Of a stretch of 64,000 bases of DNA, positions 33,748-42,128 are shown piece by piece. The notes below the pieces were generated by a model. The model saw only the letters and a program-made list of their open reading frames with translations. It did no database searches and was not told the origin of the DNA. The stretch lies in the NCBI RefSeq assembly GCF_003863965.1, contig NZ_RRCN01000001.1:7127071-7191070 (forward strand). Reading direction: 5' to 3'. Numbering within the stretch: position 1 is the first letter of the stretch; each line of letters begins with the position of its first letter. The translations under genes were made by a program, and so were the position numbers. This stretch comes from Paenibacillus oralis (lineage in GTDB: Bacteria > Bacillota > Bacilli > Paenibacillales > Paenibacillaceae).

Positions 33748-34749
33748 CTAAAGCGATTCGGGGCGAACCGCGCCGCCTTCGCGGGCGGAGCGGTACGAGG
33801 CCTCCATCAAAACGGTCAGTTCGACGGCGGCCCGGATGTTCTCCTCGGCCTCCGTACCGTTTTGGATATGGCCGACCCATTGCTTAAACGCGCTTGGGAG
33901 GCTGCCATGAACCGGCAGTTCATGCCATTTTGCCGCGTATTCCTCCCCCTTGGCGCGCGTCCGCACAAGCAACTTCTCCTCCGGCGTGCCGTACAGCAAG
34001 CTGCCGTCAGTGCCGTGCACCTCGATCGTAAACGGCGAGAAGCTGTTGACGAAGCCGGTTTCCACGATGCCGACCGCTCCCGATCCGGTGCCAAGCAGCA
34101 CCGCGGCGTTATCCTCCACCGGCTTTCCGGTCAAAGCGCCGAAGCGAGCCGACACCACCACCGGGAATTCGCCCAAAAAAAGCCGCGCCAAATACATCGG
34201 ATGGCAGCCGAGGTCGATCAGCGCCCCGCCGCAGCAATCCTCCAGGCTGTAAAAATGCTCCGGCAGCCAGCCGGCAATCGCCCCGTTATGGGATAGGCGC
34301 ACACGCACCTGCGTCACGCGCCCCAGCAGTCCCTCCTTCAGGGCCTGCAAGATCGCCAGCGTATATCCGTCATTGAGCCGCGGCAAAGAAACCGTCAGCT
34401 TCACGTTGTTTTGCCGGACTTCATCCATGATTTCCCTTGCTTCCCGCAAGGTAGGCGCCAGCACCTTTTCCGTAAAAATATGCTTACCCGCCCGGGCGGA
34501 CTTGACCATCACATCCCGATGCATCCGGGTCGGCGCATCGGCGATCACCGCGTCGATCCCGCTGTCCAGCAGTTCCTCCAGCGAAGCATAAAAAGGAACG
34601 CCCAGCTTTTCCGCTTCCGACCGGCCTCTTTCCGGATTTTCGTCCCACACTGCCGTAATTTCCGTATCCGGATGAGCGAGCGCCTCCTTGGTATAATCCC
34701 AAGCGTGCACATGCCAAAAGCTGATTTTCCCGATTCTGATCTTTGCCAA
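33748..34749 (-). CDS. Gfo/Idh/MocA-family oxidoreductase
   Basis: 333 residues. The N-terminal Rossmann domain (KIRIGKISFWHVHAWDY, AVWDENPERG) is followed by the family EKVLAP motif, where the Lys is usually catalytic, and a C-terminal alpha/beta domain with GGALIDLGCHPMYLARLFLG (Asp and His typical of active sites). The substrate is unknown; its location at the edge of the pectin locus suggests a sugar or sugar acid. It is monocistronic. The 243 bp between it and the small gene at 33504 show nothing recognisable. Confidence 0.88.
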   Translation of the reverse strand: MAKIRIGKISFWHVHAWDYTKEALAHPDTEITAVWDENPERGRSEAEKLGVPFYASLEELLDSGIDAVIADAPTRMHRDVMVKSARAGKHIFTEKVLAPTLREAREIMDEVRQNNVKLTVSLPRLNDGYTLAILQALKEGLLGRVTQVRVRLSHNGAIAGWLPEHFYSLEDCCGGALIDLGCHPMYLARLFLGEFPVVVSARFGALTGKPVEDNAAVLLGTGSGAVGIVETGFVNSFSPFTIEVHGTDGSLLYGTPEEKLLVRTRAKGEEYAAKWHELPVHGSLPSAFKQWVGHIQNGTEAEENIRAAVELTVLMEASYRSAREGGAVRPESL

Positions 34750-34894
34750 GACAATCCCTCCTACGAGAATATAATAGAACTTTCTTTCGCGGTAGTGATC
34801 AAAGTCTCACATCCCGCGCCTCACTTCAGGTAGGCTGTACGCCCTTATCCGCATGGATTAAAATAGAAGTAAATACGCCCTAAGGAGGTCTAGC

Positions 34895-35482
34895 ATGAGC
34901 GAAAAGAAGCAGGACAAACCGCGCACCTTCGTCAAAGAAACTCCAGGCAGCTATTGGATCGAAGAGCGATTCGAAATTATCGGAGGCGTACGTTACGATT
35001 TTCTGTCCTCACCCAAAATATCCCACCAAATTGTAGTGACGGAATTAAATGCATCGATCAGGGAAACCTGCCATTCCCAGGGGATCACGATCGTCGGGCC
35101 GATGGACGTCCATCTTGACGAGGAGAACATCGTCCAGCCTGACCTTATTTTCATCCGACACGAGAACCTGCATATTATCCGCGACGGTTTTGTCAAAGGC
35201 GCTCCCGACCTGCTGATTGAGATCCTCTCTCCCAGTACCGGTTCCAAGGATAAAGTCGTCAAAAAAACGCTGTACGAGCGGTTTGGCGTCAAAGAATACT
35301 GGATCGTTGACCCGCTGTACGCCACGGTCGATCAATTTGTGCTTACCGACGGAGCATACACGCTCGCCGCCACGTATGACGATCAGGGAACGATCACTTC
35401 GCCGCTGCTCCCCTGTCTTTCCATCGATTTGAACCGGCTGTTCCGGGAAGCCTTGCGGTTTGAGGAGAAGCCTTCCGGCTAA
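34895..35482 (+). CDS. Uma2-family (DUF820) PD-(D/E)XK protein
   Basis: 195 residues with AGGAGG before the ATG. The restriction-endonuclease-like core is visible: a Glu in RFEIIGGVRYD, VQPDLIFIR, PDLLIEILSPSTGSKDKVVKK and KEYWIVDP, giving D, E and K in the order of PD-(D/E)XK nucleases. The family is common, often multicopy, and its biological role is unsettled. Confidence 0.85.
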   Translation: MSEKKQDKPRTFVKETPGSYWIEERFEIIGGVRYDFLSSPKISHQIVVTELNASIRETCHSQGITIVGPMDVHLDEENIVQPDLIFIRHENLHIIRDGFVKGAPDLLIEILSPSTGSKDKVVKKTLYERFGVKEYWIVDPLYATVDQFVLTDGAYTLAATYDDQGTITSPLLPCLSIDLNRLFREALRFEEKPSG

Positions 35483-35545
35483 TTATGTCATTATGTTAAC
35501 CGCCGCTAGTTGTTCAAGACTCGGGCTGCTGAAAAATTCAAGCTG

Positions 35546-35749
35546 AAACATAAGGGAAAAAAATGGCGTTATTTCGGCGATCCCCCCGTGTTGAGAGAAA
35601 TAATGGAAATTTATGTCGCTATTTTCTCAAATCGCAGGGAGTTGGACGCATTTTGTACCGTTCATTGAAAAATAAGGCCATAAAATTCCGCTACTATGGT
35701 TGAACATGCTCAATTCCGGAAAATAAGACCATAAAGTTCCGCTATTTTA
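35546..35749. repeat. Intergenic repeat family A, copy 2
   Basis: Same four-unit organisation as 24887-25087 (first unit 35546-35574, last 35719-35748), with more changes in the units (ATAAGACCATAAAGTTCCGC and TATT). Between the Uma2 gene and the VanX-like gene. The hairpin arm found after copies 1 and 3 is absent. Confidence 0.85.
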
Positions 35750-35867
35750 AATGAGTGGGACGAATAATTGCAAAAGCCAGTCGGACTTGACGGTTAGCTT
35801 CAAAAAGCTCTCTCCTTGGGGTAGTATTACCTTAAGATTATGTAAGAAAGGAAAGGAGCACTACAAT

Positions 35868-36788
35868 ATGTTATCCCGTAATCGCAGGCCCGCCCGCCTC
35901 GATACATCCGTTCCGGCTCAATCCCGGGCCCGAACGTCCCGGTCCACCCGGCGCAACTGGCGGCGAGCTCTCCTGTTTGGCCTGTCCGCGCTGCTGCTGT
36001 TCGTCAACTGGAATACCGCCGGGACCGGCAAAACCGCAGCAAGCCCGGACAAGGCCGCCGTAGCCGCGCAAGCGGAAAAAGAAACGGCCGCCCCCGGTTC
36101 ACCGCAAAGCGGACCTTCCCCGGACGCATCGCCAGACGCATCGCCGGGCGAATCTGTCGAAAAGCTGAATCAGCTGCCCAAAGGCAAAGGGTTCGTATAT
36201 CTCGATGAAGTGATCCCGGATGCCGTTTACGACATCCGTTATTATACCGGGGACAACTTTATCGGCGAACGGATCGACGGCTATAACGGCCCTTTTGCCA
36301 TAACGACTTTACGAGCGGCCCGCGCTTTAAAGAAAGTCAATGACGATCTGGAGAAGCAAGGCTACCGGCTCAAAATCATCGACGCCTACCGCCCGCAAAA
36401 AGCGGTCGACCACTTTGCCGCCTGGTCCAAAAAACCGAAGGACACGCTGATGAAAGAGAAATTTTACCCGGACGTCGACAAGAAAAACCTGTTCAAGCTC
36501 GGCTATCTCTCCTCCAAATCCGGCCATTCCCGCGGCAGCACGGTCGATCTCACCATGGTGTACAAACGGACCGGAGAAGAGGTCGATATGGGCAGCCGGG
36601 TCGATTTCCTGGGGCCGATTTCCGCCCACGGAGCCAAAGGGCTGACCAAAGAGCAGCGCAAACACCGCTACATCCTGAAAACCGCGATGGTCAAGCAAGG
36701 TTTTAAATCGTACAGCAAGGAATGGTGGCATTACACGTTAAAAAACGAACCTTATCCCTCGACTTATTTCGATTTTGACGTGGAATAG
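35868..36788 (+). CDS. Membrane-anchored D-Ala-D-Ala dipeptidase (VanX/M15D type)
   Basis: 306 residues from the ATG at 35868, with AAGGAG 9 nt upstream; the frame is open earlier but has no better start. A basic N-terminus and one membrane helix (residues 32-48) are followed by a Pro/Ala/Ser-rich linker to about residue 100. The zinc peptidase domain has DAYRPQKA (Arg175), SGHSRGSTVDLT (His220, Asp227) and KEWWHY (Glu285, His288). It probably hydrolyses D-Ala-D-Ala outside the membrane. No vanH, vanA or vanRS gene lies nearby, so wall recycling rather than glycopeptide resistance is likelier. Confidence 0.9.
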   Translation: MLSRNRRPARLDTSVPAQSRARTSRSTRRNWRRALLFGLSALLLFVNWNTAGTGKTAASPDKAAVAAQAEKETAAPGSPQSGPSPDASPDASPGESVEKLNQLPKGKGFVYLDEVIPDAVYDIRYYTGDNFIGERIDGYNGPFAITTLRAARALKKVNDDLEKQGYRLKIIDAYRPQKAVDHFAAWSKKPKDTLMKEKFYPDVDKKNLFKLGYLSSKSGHSRGSTVDLTMVYKRTGEEVDMGSRVDFLGPISAHGAKGLTKEQRKHRYILKTAMVKQGFKSYSKEWWHYTLKNEPYPSTYFDFDVE

Positions 36789-36805
36789 CCGGGCCGCAGG
36801 ATTAC

Positions 36806-37762
36806 TCACCACTTTAAACGATAGATCGCCTTGTTCTCCAAACCGCGGATGAACGGCGTCCAATCCTCGGTCTCCGGCGTCGTATTCAGCGCGTCCTCCA
36901 CCATCTGCAGCTTGGCGTCCAGCGCATCGATATGGTGCAGTGCGACGGCTTCGGCCATTTGCGGCTGCACCGGGCTCCCCCATTCGCCCAGGTTGTGGTG
37001 CGACAGCACCAAATGCTGCAGCCCCAGCACCTTCGGCGAATCGGGATCAACGCCAACGCGGAGCGCCGCCTCGGTGATCCAGCTCGAGGCCATCGCGATA
37101 TGCCCGACCAGCTTGCCCTGCACGCTGTATTCGGACACGATGCCGAGCTGGGCGACCATTTCCTCCGGCTTGGCGATGTCGTGGAGTATAATGCCCGCCT
37201 TCAGCAGATCGCGGTTCAGGAACGGCCGCTGCCGGCACAGGAAATCGCCGATTTCCAGCATCCGCACCATATGGTACGCCAGCCCGCCGAAATAAGCGTG
37301 ATGATGAGTTTTCGCCGCTGGATAATGGGACAACTTCTCCTTCACCTTGCCGACGCAATATCGAACGATCTCGCGAATTTCGTCATCATCGATGTCCGCG
37401 ATAACCGCCTGAATCGTATAGATCAAATCGTCCGGTGAAATCGGCGCGGAGCGGATAAAATCCGTGAGCGCCACGCCATCCTCCGCTTTGGCCGGCCGGA
37501 GCTGCATGATTTTGACCTGCAGCTTTTCCCGGTAGGTTTGCACAACCCCGCGCACCTTTACGAGCCCCATCGGAAAAAACGTCTCTTTGTCCGTCTGCGA
37601 AGCGTCCCAAAATTTCGCCGGCATCTCCCCGGTTGCGTCGCATAATACGATGTCCAAATAGTCCTTAGGCGGATTCGCGTTCGTCTGCTTCACTTCCAGC
37701 TCCTTGAGCAGATAAAAGCCGACGAATTCATCCTGGTTCTTGAGCTGCTTAATTAAAGTCAC
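36806..37762 (-). CDS. yhaM: 3'-5' exoribonuclease, YhaM type
   Basis: An N-terminal OB-fold (LDIVLCDATGEMPAKFWD) is followed by an HD domain (KTHHHAYFGGLAYH, GIILHDIAKPEE, SHHNLGEWGSP). This is the organisation of Bacillus YhaM (about 314 residues). The GTG at 37762, 9 nt after GGGAGG, gives 318 residues; a TTG at 37768 is only 3 nt from that site. It degrades short RNA and DNA ends. Convergent with the dipeptidase gene. Confidence 0.9.
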   Translation of the reverse strand: MTLIKQLKNQDEFVGFYLLKELEVKQTNANPPKDYLDIVLCDATGEMPAKFWDASQTDKETFFPMGLVKVRGVVQTYREKLQVKIMQLRPAKAEDGVALTDFIRSAPISPDDLIYTIQAVIADIDDDEIREIVRYCVGKVKEKLSHYPAAKTHHHAYFGGLAYHMVRMLEIGDFLCRQRPFLNRDLLKAGIILHDIAKPEEMVAQLGIVSEYSVQGKLVGHIAMASSWITEAALRVGVDPDSPKVLGLQHLVLSHHNLGEWGSPVQPQMAEAVALHHIDALDAKLQMVEDALNTTPETEDWTPFIRGLENKAIYRLKW

Positions 37763-37827
37763 TTCCAAATTCCTCCCCCAAATGATACATCCATTATACT
37801 ACGGGATCGGGCAAACCGGCATGGAGC

Positions 37828-37865
37828 AAAAAAAAGAGCCCTCCCGTCCACCCGGGAGGAACTCT
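37828..37865 (-). terminator. Terminator of the chemotaxis operon
   Basis: In minus-strand reading AGAGTTCCTCCCG pairs with GGGAGGGCTCT and runs into eight T. It lies 10 nt after the cheB stop. Confidence 0.9.
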
Positions 37866-37874
37866 CTGCCTGCC

Positions 37875-38909
37875 TTAATCCTCAATCACCGCCGAACATA
37901 ACGCCCGCGCCATCCGTTCCAGCGAAACTTGCTTATCGACCGCCCCCAGCTCATAAGCGACTTTGGGCATGCCGTACACGACGGATGACGGCTCATCCTG
38001 CCCCAGCGTGCGGGCGCCCTTGCGGCGCATGGACAGCAGCCCTTTGGCGCCGTCGTATCCCATGCCGGTCAGGATCACGCCAACCGCCCGCGAGCCGCAT
38101 TCCTTGGCCGCCGATTCGAACAGCACGTCAATCGACGGACAATGACCGTTGACCTTGTCGCCTTCAAAACACTCGACCTTGAACCGTCCGCCCACTTTGC
38201 GGAGGCGCATATGCCGGTCTCCGGGTGCGATCAGCACTTTTCCCGGCTCCACGACGTCCCCCGATTCCGCTTCCTTGACCGTAAATTTCGTGCTGAGATT
38301 CAAGCGGTCGGCAAACATTTTGGAAAACAGCGGCGGGATATGCTGTACGATCACCATGCCCGGAAACGACGAAGGCAGCTGTTTCAAAATATGCGAAATG
38401 GCCTCCGTCCCCCCGGTTGAAGCGCCGATGGCTACGATGCGGTCGGCGATAAACGGCTGCTCCGGGATGGTGGCACCGGTTCCCGCAGTTCGGAACCCGG
38501 GCCGCACAACATTCGTAACGGCGGCGATCTTCACCTTTTCGATCAATTCCCGGATAAACAGCTCCACGCCTTTGGGCGACCTTGGATCCGGCTTGCCGAC
38601 AAAATCGACGGCCCCGGCGTTCATCGCCTCAAACACGGCGTCGCTGATCGTGCTCACCACGATGACAGGCAAAGCGTATTGCGGAAGCAGGCGGCGAATG
38701 AATTCAATCCCGTTCATCTTCGGCATTTCCACGTCGCAGATCATCACGTCCGGGCGCAGGCTGACGATTTGGTCGCGGGCGTCGAACGGATCAATCGCTT
38801 TTCCGACAATCTCAATATTCGGATCCGATGAAAGACCCAGGGAGAGCACTTCCCGGTACATCATGGAGTCATCAACGATCAGCACGCGCAATTTCCTGGA
38901 TACTCCCAT
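37875..38909 (-). CDS. cheB: Chemotaxis methylesterase/glutaminase CheB
   Basis: 344 residues. An N-terminal receiver (LRVLIVDDSMMYRE, phosphoacceptor Asp59 in MICDVEMPKMNG) is joined to a methylesterase domain with the catalytic Ser164 in IGASTGGTEA, His in VIVQHIPPLFSKMF and Asp in VILTGMGYDGAKG. It removes methyl groups from receptors once phosphorylated by CheA. Last gene of the che operon, 24 nt after cheR. Confidence 0.96.
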   Translation of the reverse strand: MGVSRKLRVLIVDDSMMYREVLSLGLSSDPNIEIVGKAIDPFDARDQIVSLRPDVMICDVEMPKMNGIEFIRRLLPQYALPVIVVSTISDAVFEAMNAGAVDFVGKPDPRSPKGVELFIRELIEKVKIAAVTNVVRPGFRTAGTGATIPEQPFIADRIVAIGASTGGTEAISHILKQLPSSFPGMVIVQHIPPLFSKMFADRLNLSTKFTVKEAESGDVVEPGKVLIAPGDRHMRLRKVGGRFKVECFEGDKVNGHCPSIDVLFESAAKECGSRAVGVILTGMGYDGAKGLLSMRRKGARTLGQDEPSSVVYGMPKVAYELGAVDKQVSLERMARALCSAVIED

Positions 38910-38933
38910 ACGATCTCCTCATTTTCACAAATC

Positions 38934-39749
38934 TTATTCTTTTCGATAAACCGCGGGCATCACGTATTTGAACGGCGTCGTTTCCCGCTGCAGCGATTCG
39001 GAATGGCCGATGAACAAATAGCCGCCCGGCTCCAAATGCCTGTAAAACTTGTCCACCAAAGCCTGCTTGGTAGGCGCGTCGAAATAAATCATGACGTTCC
39101 GGCAAAAAATGACGTGAAACCTCCGCTTAAACGGAAACGCCGGCTCCATCAAATTAAATTTGCGGAAAATAACCTCTTTTTTTAATTTATCGGACACGAC
39201 GCTGTACATTTGATCCACCCCGGTGAAATATTTCATCCGCCAGGCGGGAGGAAGAACGGCGATGTCTTCATTGGCGTATACGCCCCTCTGCGCTTTGTCC
39301 AAAATTTGCCGGGAAATATCGGTGGCCAGCACCTGCGAATCCCAAAGCGGCTTGTTCCGGGCAAAATATTCATCCATCAGCATCGCCAGCGTATAGGGTT
39401 CCTCCCCCGAGGAACACCCCGCGCTCCAAACGCGGAGGTCCTTGTCTTTTACCGCGGCTTCCAGGTAAGGGAGCACCTTGTCGCGAAAAAACTGAAAATG
39501 ATCGTTTTCCCGCATAAAAAACGTGTGGTTCGTTGTGATTTTGTCCACCAGCGTCATGACCGCTTCTCCGGTCCGGTCGGAGATGATGTATTCAAAATAG
39601 TCCTTAAAGCTGGTGAAGTTTTTGCTCATCAATACGTTGTTCAGCCTGCCCATCACCAGCGCCTGCTTCTCTTCCTTGAGGTGAATCCCGTAATGGAGCT
39701 GGATGTAATCCGACAGTTGCCGAAACTCCTGGTTCGTAATGCGGATCAT
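38934..39749 (-). CDS. cheR: Chemotaxis methyltransferase CheR
   Basis: 271 residues. It has an N-terminal helical domain, then the SAM-binding domain with NHTFFMREND, VWSAGCSSGEEPYTLAMLM and IFCRNVMIYF; the end reads EPGGYLFIGHSESL. It methylates glutamates on the receptor encoded next to it. It starts 3 nt after the mcp stop, with only GAGGT next to the ATG, so translation is probably coupled. Confidence 0.96.
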   Translation of the reverse strand: MIRITNQEFRQLSDYIQLHYGIHLKEEKQALVMGRLNNVLMSKNFTSFKDYFEYIISDRTGEAVMTLVDKITTNHTFFMRENDHFQFFRDKVLPYLEAAVKDKDLRVWSAGCSSGEEPYTLAMLMDEYFARNKPLWDSQVLATDISRQILDKAQRGVYANEDIAVLPPAWRMKYFTGVDQMYSVVSDKLKKEVIFRKFNLMEPAFPFKRRFHVIFCRNVMIYFDAPTKQALVDKFYRHLEPGGYLFIGHSESLQRETTPFKYVMPAVYRKE

Positions 39750-39752
39750 ACC

Positions 39753-41579
39753 TCAATATTTTCCGAATTCCGAGTCGCTGAGGAGAATTTTGGGCGCCGC
39801 GGAAGCGCCGGAAGGCTCGTGGTTCCGCTCTTTATGATTCATGTTCTCCAGGACGCGCAGCACGTCGGAATTCAATTCCTCAAGTCCGCCGCTGTATCCC
39901 GCAAAACCTCCGTATCCGCTGCGCTTCAGCTTAAACTGCGCAACCTGCTGCTTCAAGAGAGCCGCCTGGCTGGACAGCTCCTCGCTGGCGGCGGCGCTTT
40001 CTTCCGAGGTCGCCGAGTTGGTTTGGATAACTTGGGACACCTGCGAGATGCCTTGGTTGATTTGCGTGATCGCGGCCGCCTGCTCCGTCGAGGCCATCGC
40101 GATATCGCCAACCAGGTTGGCCACTTTTTCGATGTCGCCCACGATCGATTGCAGCGCTGCGGCCGTTTGGTCGGCGATTCTCGTGCCTTCCTGCACTTTG
40201 TCGATCGACCCTTCGATCATATCCGTCGTTTCCTTGGCCGCGTTCGCCGAGCGGGCCGCAAGGTTGCGGACCTCCTCCGCCACGACGGCGAAGCCTTTGC
40301 CGTGCTGGCCGGCCCGGGCGGCTTCCACGGCGGCGTTGAGCGCCAAAATGTTCGTCTGGAAAGCAATTTCGTCGATGACTTTGATGATCTTCGAAATGTT
40401 GCTCGAAGCGTCGTTGATTTCGCGCATCGCCGTCAGCATATCCTTCATCTGCTCGTTGCCCTGCAGCGCGCTGTTTTTCGAATCGGCCGCGAGCTTGTTC
40501 GCTTCGTTCGCGTTTTGCGCGTTCAGCTTCGTCTGCGAGGAGATCTCTTCCAGCGAGGCGGTCAGTTCCTCGACGGAGCTGGCTTGCTCGGTGGCCCCTT
40601 GCGACAGCGCGATGCTGGAATCGGACACCTGCTTCGAGCCGGAAGCCACCTGGTCCGCGGCCGTATTGATGCTGGTCAATATCTCGTTGTTGCGTTCGAT
40701 CATTTCCTGGATTTTTTTACCCATCAGATCGTTTTCCGACCTTACCTTCACCTGCACGGTCAGATCCCCGCTCGCCACCATCTCCACCGCCTGGGCCTGC
40801 TCGCGGATGCTGGCGATCATGCGGGCAAACGACAACATCAATTGACCGATCTCGTCCTTGCTCTTCGTCTCCACGTTGATGTTTACATTGCCCAGCGCCA
40901 GCTCATCGGCCGCCTCGGACAGCTTGCGGATCGGCTTCGTGATGCCGAGGACGATCAGGAAAGCCAGGCCGATGGCGATCAGCGTGATGACGATAATAAG
41001 CGTGGTCAGGATGGTGATCGTGCTGGCGTACGTTTTATCGCCGGCATCGCTCGCCAGCTGCGAATGATTCTGATCATACTTAACCAATTCGAGCAAAGAG
41101 TTCGAAGCCTGATCGAATAATGTTTTGGATTCCCCGCGCAAAATTTCCATCGCTTCATCCGCTTTATTTTGATCCATCAATCCGATAATTTGATTGCTGG
41201 CCTGCAAATAACCGGCCCAATCCTGTTTGAAGGTGTTGAACAGCCGGGTGTCCTCGTCGTTTTGGAGTTTCTGCTCATAACCGGTAATCAGCTCTTGCAG
41301 CTCTCCCCCTTCGGTGCCTAAACGGTCTTTCAACTCCTTCAATTCTTGGGGATTGCCGGCCGCAAGGACGATCCGCAATTCGGTGACCCGGTAATCGGAC
41401 GTGCGCGTGTTCATGGAATGGGCCGAATCCATCGCCGGCAGCCAATTTTCGCTGATGATCGTGGACTGCAAATTGACCTTGTTGACCGAGTTGATCGAAT
41501 AGATGCCAAGGCCGACAAGAGAAAGTACCAAAAAGCTAAAGGACAGGATTAATCTTGCTTTGATCGTTAGCTTCATCAT
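39753..41579 (-). CDS. Methyl-accepting chemotaxis protein
   Basis: 608 residues. Membrane helix 1 (residues 7-29) and helix 2 (about 188-212) enclose a four-helix-bundle sensor (MDSAHSMNTRTSDYRVTELR). A HAMP domain (ITKPIRKLSEAADELALGN) and the signalling coiled coil follow, with the highly conserved hairpin EIAFQTNILALNAAVEAARA. The ligand is unknown. It is cotranscribed with its adaptation enzymes, so it is likely the dedicated receptor of this pathway. Confidence 0.95.
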   Translation of the reverse strand: MMKLTIKARLILSFSFLVLSLVGLGIYSINSVNKVNLQSTIISENWLPAMDSAHSMNTRTSDYRVTELRIVLAAGNPQELKELKDRLGTEGGELQELITGYEQKLQNDEDTRLFNTFKQDWAGYLQASNQIIGLMDQNKADEAMEILRGESKTLFDQASNSLLELVKYDQNHSQLASDAGDKTYASTITILTTLIIVITLIAIGLAFLIVLGITKPIRKLSEAADELALGNVNINVETKSKDEIGQLMLSFARMIASIREQAQAVEMVASGDLTVQVKVRSENDLMGKKIQEMIERNNEILTSINTAADQVASGSKQVSDSSIALSQGATEQASSVEELTASLEEISSQTKLNAQNANEANKLAADSKNSALQGNEQMKDMLTAMREINDASSNISKIIKVIDEIAFQTNILALNAAVEAARAGQHGKGFAVVAEEVRNLAARSANAAKETTDMIEGSIDKVQEGTRIADQTAAALQSIVGDIEKVANLVGDIAMASTEQAAAITQINQGISQVSQVIQTNSATSEESAAASEELSSQAALLKQQVAQFKLKRSGYGGFAGYSGGLEELNSDVLRVLENMNHKERNHEPSGASAAPKILLSDSEFGKY

Positions 41580-41607
41580 TTTCCATAACCCCCGTTGTGG
41601 TATTCGC

Positions 41608-42102
41608 TTACAGTTGACTTAAATTTTCGGCTTCATCATGATGAATTAGCTTGTCGCCGTCCAGCAGCAGCTTGACTTCGCCGCCTACTTTTCCCACCCC
41701 TTTGATAAAACCTTGCTGGTTGCCGCTTTTGATTTCCGGCGGAGGAACGATATCCTCTTCCGCAATCGTTACGACCTCGGCGACGCTATCGACGATCAGC
41801 CCGATCGAAATGTCCTTCATATCCACGACGATGATACAGGTCCGGTCGTTATACTCCCGGAACGGCTTTTTAAAGCGCAGCCTCACGTCCATGACCGGAA
41901 TGATTTTGCCCCGCAAATTGATGATGCCGCGGATATGCTCCGGCAGCTCCGGCACCTCGGTGATCGCCTGGATGCCGATGATTTCGGTGACGTATTTGAT
42001 TTCGATGCCGTAAACGTCGCTCCCGATCATAAACGTGAGAAACTTCCCTTTCTGCGTGTCGTCGTCCTGCTCCAGCGGCAAGCTTGACTCTTGATTCGCC
42101 AT
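41608..42102 (-). CDS. cheW: Chemotaxis coupling protein CheW
   Basis: 164 residues from the ATG at 42102, preceded by AAGGAGAAGGAG. The frame is open further upstream only because it runs inside cheA. The CheW fold shows in KFLTFMIGSDVYGIEI, EHIRGIINLRGKIIPV and CIIVVDMKDISIGLIVDSV. It couples the receptor to CheA. Confidence 0.95.
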   Translation of the reverse strand: MANQESSLPLEQDDDTQKGKFLTFMIGSDVYGIEIKYVTEIIGIQAITEVPELPEHIRGIINLRGKIIPVMDVRLRFKKPFREYNDRTCIIVVDMKDISIGLIVDSVAEVVTIAEEDIVPPPEIKSGNQQGFIKGVGKVGGEVKLLLDGDKLIHHDEAENLSQL

Positions 42103-42128
42103 GTCTCCTTCTCCTTTGCTTGGTTGTC

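Noticed and set aside
35868..36788. Glycopeptide resistance cluster
   Set aside because: No vanH, D-Ala-D-Lac ligase or VanRS-type genes lie nearby; only the dipeptidase is present.
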